Positions 24,341 to 27,440 of a stretch of 27,440 nucleotides of DNA are shown one piece after another. Position numbers and translations under genes: made by a program. Every line of letters begins with the position of its first letter. The stretch's first letter is position 1. Source of the stretch: CAVRZY01 sp963725415 (GTDB taxonomy: Bacteria; Acidobacteriota; Terriglobia; Bryobacterales; Bryobacteraceae). Location of the stretch: NCBI GenBank assembly GCA_963725415.1, contig CAVRZY010000137.1, positions 1-27,440 on the forward strand, given 5' to 3'. The notes under the pieces are model-generated. The model saw only the letters and a list, made by a program, of their open reading frames with translations. It made no database searches and was not told the origin of the DNA.

Positions 24341-25213
24341 TGCGCGGACGACTTCGCCATCACCCCAGGCGTATCGCGCGGCATCGAGGAGCTCGCCCTG
24401 GCTCGGCGCCTTTCCGCCACCAGTGCTCTCGTGAACTTGCCCGACTGGCCGGACTACGCGAGGAAGCTCGCGGGTCTGCGCTCCTACATCGCCATAGGCC
24501 TACACCTGAACTTGACCCTTGGCTCGCCGCTCGGCCCGATGCAGGGTCTGACGGTGGATGGCGAATTCCCCGACCATATGCAGCTTCTCCGCAAGAGCCT
24601 TACGCGGCGACTGGACACCGACGAGATTGCAGCGGAGGTGGAGCGCCAGTTCGACGCGTTCACCTCCGCCGTGGGCCATCTCCCCGACTTCATCGATGGC
24701 CACCAGCACGTCCACGCGCTTCCCGGCATCCGGCACCGCGCTGCTCGATGCTCGCCCGCCGGTTCCTCGATCGGCGCCGGCAGAATCCGCGATCCCCAAC
24801 TCGTGCGACCGCGATCGACAGCGCGCCACCTCGGTCGTCAAGGCGGCCGTGGGAAAATCGATGCCACCGGCCTGCTTTCGGCGCGGTTTCGGTGCAGATC
24901 GCGCCGGAAGCATCGGATTCCCATCAACCACGGGTTCGCCGGCTATCCGTCGTTCGACACGACGCCGTGCCTACGCCAAGCGAACTGGAACGCTTCTTTG
25001 ACCGCCCGCGGCCCCCGTCATCTCGTGATGTGCCATCCCGGCTATGTCGACGAAAGCTGCACATCTGGATCCGGTCGTGGAACGGCGCCGTCAGGAACTG
25101 ATGCCTTGTTCGAATGCCCCGGCTCGAAAGCTCGATCTGGCACGTGCGCCGCACGACGACGGCCCCCTGTCGACTGGCGTGAGGCCCTGCCGGTAATCAT
25201 CGACACATACTGA
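24341..25213 (+). pseudogene. ChbG/HpnK-family (YdjC-like) deacetylase, frameshifted
   Basis: YdjC-like enzymes remove N-acetyl groups from sugars using a metal held by Asp and His. The frame from 24341 reads CADDFAITPGVSRGIEELAL, then YIAIGLHLNLTLGSPLGP and DFIDGHQHVHALPGI, the three classic metal and active-site motifs. From about 24,730 the reading frame jumps. Pieces of the C-terminal half appear in different frames: INHGFAGYPSFDTT and GPRHLVMCHPGYVDE, then VDWREALPVIIDTY before the TGA at 25211. The true start is not visible, because an indel near 24,335 separates it from the upstream frame. It lies between the glycosyltransferase and the GtrA-like gene, an arrangement that suits lipid-linked glycan decoration. 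Indels are probably errors. Confidence 0.7.
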
Positions 25214-25243
25214 GCGCCGGCCGCGCGGCGATCGCGAACGGTC

Positions 25244-25640
25244 AGGTCACGGCACTTCGGCGGGTTCCTCCTCGCAGGTCTCAGCGCGTTGGCGACCGAC
25301 ACGGCGATCCTGTCGGCTGCTGACCCGTTTTGCGTCGATGTCGCCTTTCATCGCGCGCCCCTTCGGCATAGCCGTCGCGATGATCGTTCCTGGTTCATCA
25401 ACCGCCCTGACATTCCTGGCCAGGGACCGCCGAGCCTCCACAGAATTCGGCCGCAATTCGCGGCGTGTCGATCACGTCGCAGATCGTCAACTATCCGTCT
25501 TCGCAGCGATCCTGCTCGTGTTGCCCGGCGACTATCCCGAATCGCCCTGTTCTCTGCCTGTTTCGTCTCGATGATCGTATCGTACGCCGGTTTCCGCTTC
25601 GGCGTATCCCTCGTCGGGCGTCCCCTACTCGCGGAGGCCA
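25244..25640 (+). pseudogene. GtrA-like membrane protein, frameshifted
   Basis: GtrA proteins are four-helix membrane proteins thought to flip polyprenyl-linked sugars. Pieces of the family appear in order in three plus frames: RHFGGFLLAGLSALATDTAI (from about 25,250), MSPFIARPFGIAVAMIV (25,338), VSITSQIVNY (25,465) and FSACFVSMIVSYAGFRFGV (to about 25,610). No continuous frame exists, and three or more indels are needed. With the GT2 gene upstream it forms the well-known glucosyltransferase plus flippase pair of O-antigen or envelope glycan modification. The start codon and exact end are not determinable. Confidence 0.6.
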
Positions 25641-25643
25641 TCG

Positions 25644-26514
25644 ATGGGAAGCGCCCCCGACCCGCCGATTATTCTGCAGCACGCCCGCGATCTGTTCGCG
25701 CGCTACGACGTCCTGGTGTGCGACATGTGGGGCGTCGTCCAGACGGGCACAGGCGTACGCGGTGCCCGGGCGAAGCATTCGTCGCGCTTCGCGGGAGCGG
25801 GTGGAACCGTCGTCCTGCTGTCGAACGCCCCGATGCCGTCGAGTTGGGTCGCCCGCGTGCTGGCGGAGAAGAACGTCCGCCGCGAGAGTTGGGATGCCAT
25901 CGTCTCGTCCGGCGATATCGCCCTCGATCATGTCGTCGAGAGGGATAGTGAAGCGTCACCACATCGGGACGCCGCGCGACCTTCCCCTGTTCGAGAAGAT
26001 GCCCGCGACCCGCGTCGACGTTCGAAGAGGCAGAAGCGATCGTCTGCACCGGCTCGTGGACGACCGACGGGAAACCGCCGAAACCTATCGCCCGATGATG
26101 AACGTGCCCGCGCGAGCCCTTCCGCTCGTCTGCGCCAACCCCGACTCGTCGTCGAGTAGGCGGCGAATTGCTGCCCTGTGCGGGCGTCATTGCCGAACTG
26201 TACGAGAACTCGGAGGCCCCGTTTATTGGGCGGGAAACCCGTTCGCCCCCGCCTAGGAGCGCATGGCCGAGATCGCCGCCGCGTTGCGCGGCGCGCCCGT
26301 CCCCGCGAAGAGGATGCTCGCGATCGGCGACACCGTCCGCACCGACATCGCCGGCGCCGCCGCCTTCGGGATCGACAGCCTCTTCATCGGCCAGGGCATT
26401 CACCGCGACGAGGTGCTCACCCCCGACGGCGCCTGGAACAAGGCCGGCCTCGACCGCTTGCTAGCCGAGGAGCACCGCGGCCCAGTCGCCGCAATGACTG
26501 GGGTCGAGTGGTAG
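25644..26514 (+). pseudogene. HAD-superfamily class IIA hydrolase, frameshifts and one nonsense codon
   Basis: The ATG at 25644 follows GGAGG. The HAD fold is recognisable: motif I YDVLVCDMWGVV (DxxG region), motif II GGTVVLLSNAP, AWDAIVSSGDIAL-like WDAIVSSGDIAL, then, in another frame, HHIGTPRDLPLFEKMPATRV, LVDDRRETAETYRPMM, GGPVYWAGNPFAPA and motif IV KRMLAIGDTVRTDIAGAAAF with its conserved Asp pair. At 26254-26256 a TAG interrupts the expected APAYERMAEI, a one-base change from TAC. The last part is intact to the TAG at 26512. Family members (alphaproteobacterial type, about 280-300 residues) dephosphorylate small metabolites; the substrate is unknown. Density of errors matches the neighbours. 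Confidence 0.72.
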
Positions 26515-26705
26515 CCCAAACCGTGGACTTCCGCACGGTGAACGCTTCCCGCGATCAGCCATCGCCAGCGCCGCCACGCCCACCCCGCGAGCCTTCGTAA
26601 ATCTTCCGCGACCCGAGAAATTCGGTCGGGAGTGTTCACAAGTTCTTGGGAATGTTCGCGCTCTAATTGCACGACATTCAGAGCACACCCGGGATCACAC
26701 GTGAG
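26515..26705. other. Intergenic region with three GTTC words
   Basis: No gene is seen. GTTC occurs at 26634-26637, 26642-26645 and 26654-26657. The last two are 8 bases apart, one more than the alphaproteobacterial LexA box GTTC-N7-GTTC. Given the indels nearby this could be a damaged operator, but the match as written is not valid. AT-richer than its surroundings, it is a plausible promoter region. Confidence 0.25.
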
Positions 26706-27440
26706 ATGAACGAGTTCGGCGAGTTGTTGGACGCCGGGGAAAACTTCGACTTCGGCAGCTTTCTCTCGTCCGAAAGCCCGTTTCGCCAGAAGGATGCCGA
26801 GGGCGACCTCGCTCTCGCCGCGATCGATGCAGAGATCGCGGACATGGCGAGCCTCCTCGCGGCCACCTCCAGCATTCTCAACGCGCTGACCTCCCCCCGC
26901 GCCCCGCGCGCTCCCAACCCTGGCCGTGTGCATACCCCCGCCCGCGATCGTCTTCCCCGCCACCCTGCCGCGCCTCGCCTTGTCGGGTCCCGCTTTGTCG
27001 GACCTGAAGCCCGGCCTTCTGCGCGAGTTGCAGCATTTCCACGCCCGGCTCCGCTATCTGAGCGCCGCCACGTCGGCTTGGTGCACCGGGTCGGGCAGCG
27101 GCGGATCTGGACGTTGGCCAGTGGCGGTGGCGACTTGGCGCTGGAGCGACCATCGCAGATCGGACGGCTTCAGTTCGCCGGATGGCGAGGCATTCAACCA
27201 GCCACGCTCGCAGACCCTTCTGTCCCAGACTGCGGACGGGGCTGGCCTTGCATCGACGACGACGGAACCGTCGAAGTGCCGGGCATAGCCGAACGCCGCC
27301 GTGCGACGCGCTACAGGGTCGACTGGCGGGCAACCGTGACGACATCCGCGACGGCTACTCCCGTCACGCTCCAGAACCTGTCCCTGGAGTGGAGCCGGTG
27401 CAAGCGGCGAACAGCACTTCGTGAAGGGCACACAGGTGTG
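26706..27440 (+). CDS. Possible PilZ-domain protein, partial at window end
   Basis: The frame from ATG 26706 stays open to the window edge (245 codons). The N-terminus is acidic and helical (MNEFGELLDAGENFDFGSFL, then AIDAEIADMASLLAATSSIL). The middle is Arg/Pro-rich and probably out of frame; another frame there reads SDLKPGLLRELQHFHARLRY. Near the end AERRRATRYRVDWRATV followed by TLQNLSL resembles the start of a PilZ domain, the cyclic-di-GMP binding fold (RxxxR, then [DN]xSxxG). The expected glycine-rich segment after NLSL is lost to a further indel. So the gene is probably a frameshifted c-di-GMP-binding protein. Confidence in the domain is moderate, in the exact product low. Confidence 0.4.
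   Translation, partial: MNEFGELLDAGENFDFGSFLSSESPFRQKDAEGDLALAAIDAEIADMASLLAATSSILNALTSPRAPRAPNPGRVHTPARDRLPRHPAAPRLVGSRFVGPEARPSARVAAFPRPAPLSERRHVGLVHRVGQRRIWTLASGGGDLALERPSQIGRLQFAGWRGIQPATLADPSVPDCGRGWPCIDDDGTVEVPGIAERRRATRYRVDWRATVTTSATATPVTLQNLSLEWSRCKRRTALREGHTGV

Noticed and set aside
26634..26657. LexA operator (GTTC-N7-GTTC)
   Set aside because: Spacing is 4 and 8 bases rather than 7; only an assumed indel would make it fit.

Overview
The window is high-GC bacterial DNA made of two unlike parts. Positions 1 to about 22,900 are compact, well-formed coding sequence. They carry many secreted enzymes, several twin-arginine (Tat) signal proteins of the Gfo/Idh/MocA and enolase superfamilies, a NamZ-type muramidase, a heparinase-like lyase and DUF4838/DUF4091 proteins. 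Many palindromic repeats lie between genes. This mix suits a polymer-degrading soil or sediment bacterium, most likely Acidobacteriota of the Solibacter/Bryobacter kind. That taxonomic call is an inference from gene content. From about 22,900 to the end the character changes: every gene is broken by several frameshifts or a stop, and the gene set (bactoprenol-type glycosyltransferase, ChbG/HpnK-like deacetylase, GtrA-like flippase, class IIA HAD hydrolase, possible PilZ protein) looks alphaproteobacterial. I read this as a probable assembly chimera or an uncorrected contig end; a decayed foreign island is the alternative.

Layout of the first part: a secreted 5'-nucleotidase-like gene with one frameshift (148-1807, minus); a divergent periplasmic cyclophilin overlapping a methyltransferase (1838-3285); a 133-bp inverted-repeat element; a Tat-exported enolase-superfamily dehydratase (3438-4655, minus); a 1.44-kb island with terminal inverted repeats carrying a KGG-like small protein, a NYN-domain nuclease and a small basic protein (4693-6133); NamZ (6169-7359); an eight-unit palindromic tandem array (7423-8055); an ExeA-like AAA ATPase (8157-9050); a PHP-domain hydrolase (9263-10348); a minus-strand group of Gfo/Idh/MocA oxidoreductase, sensor-like periplasmic protein and DUF4091 protein (10555-14351); a second Gfo/Idh/MocA protein (14530-15879); a minus-strand trio of trypsin-like protease, related small secreted protein and holin-like membrane protein (15941-17731); then heparinase-like lyase, DUF4838 protein and a second enolase-superfamily gene (18084-22945).

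Functionally, the lyase, DUF4838, DUF4091, PHP, Gfo/Idh/MocA and enolase-superfamily proteins suggest periplasmic breakdown and oxidation or dehydration of acidic sugars or glycans. NamZ and the cyclophilin suggest envelope work. Substrates cannot be read from the sequence.

The most novel structures are: (1) a MITE-like family in which 60-nt palindromes, repeated every 81-83 bp, lie between 19-bp inverted ends and imperfect 9-bp target duplications; two copies bracket the heparinase-like gene; and (2) the transposase-less NYN island. I saw no rRNA, tRNA or CRISPR array, but cannot exclude a tRNA by eye.
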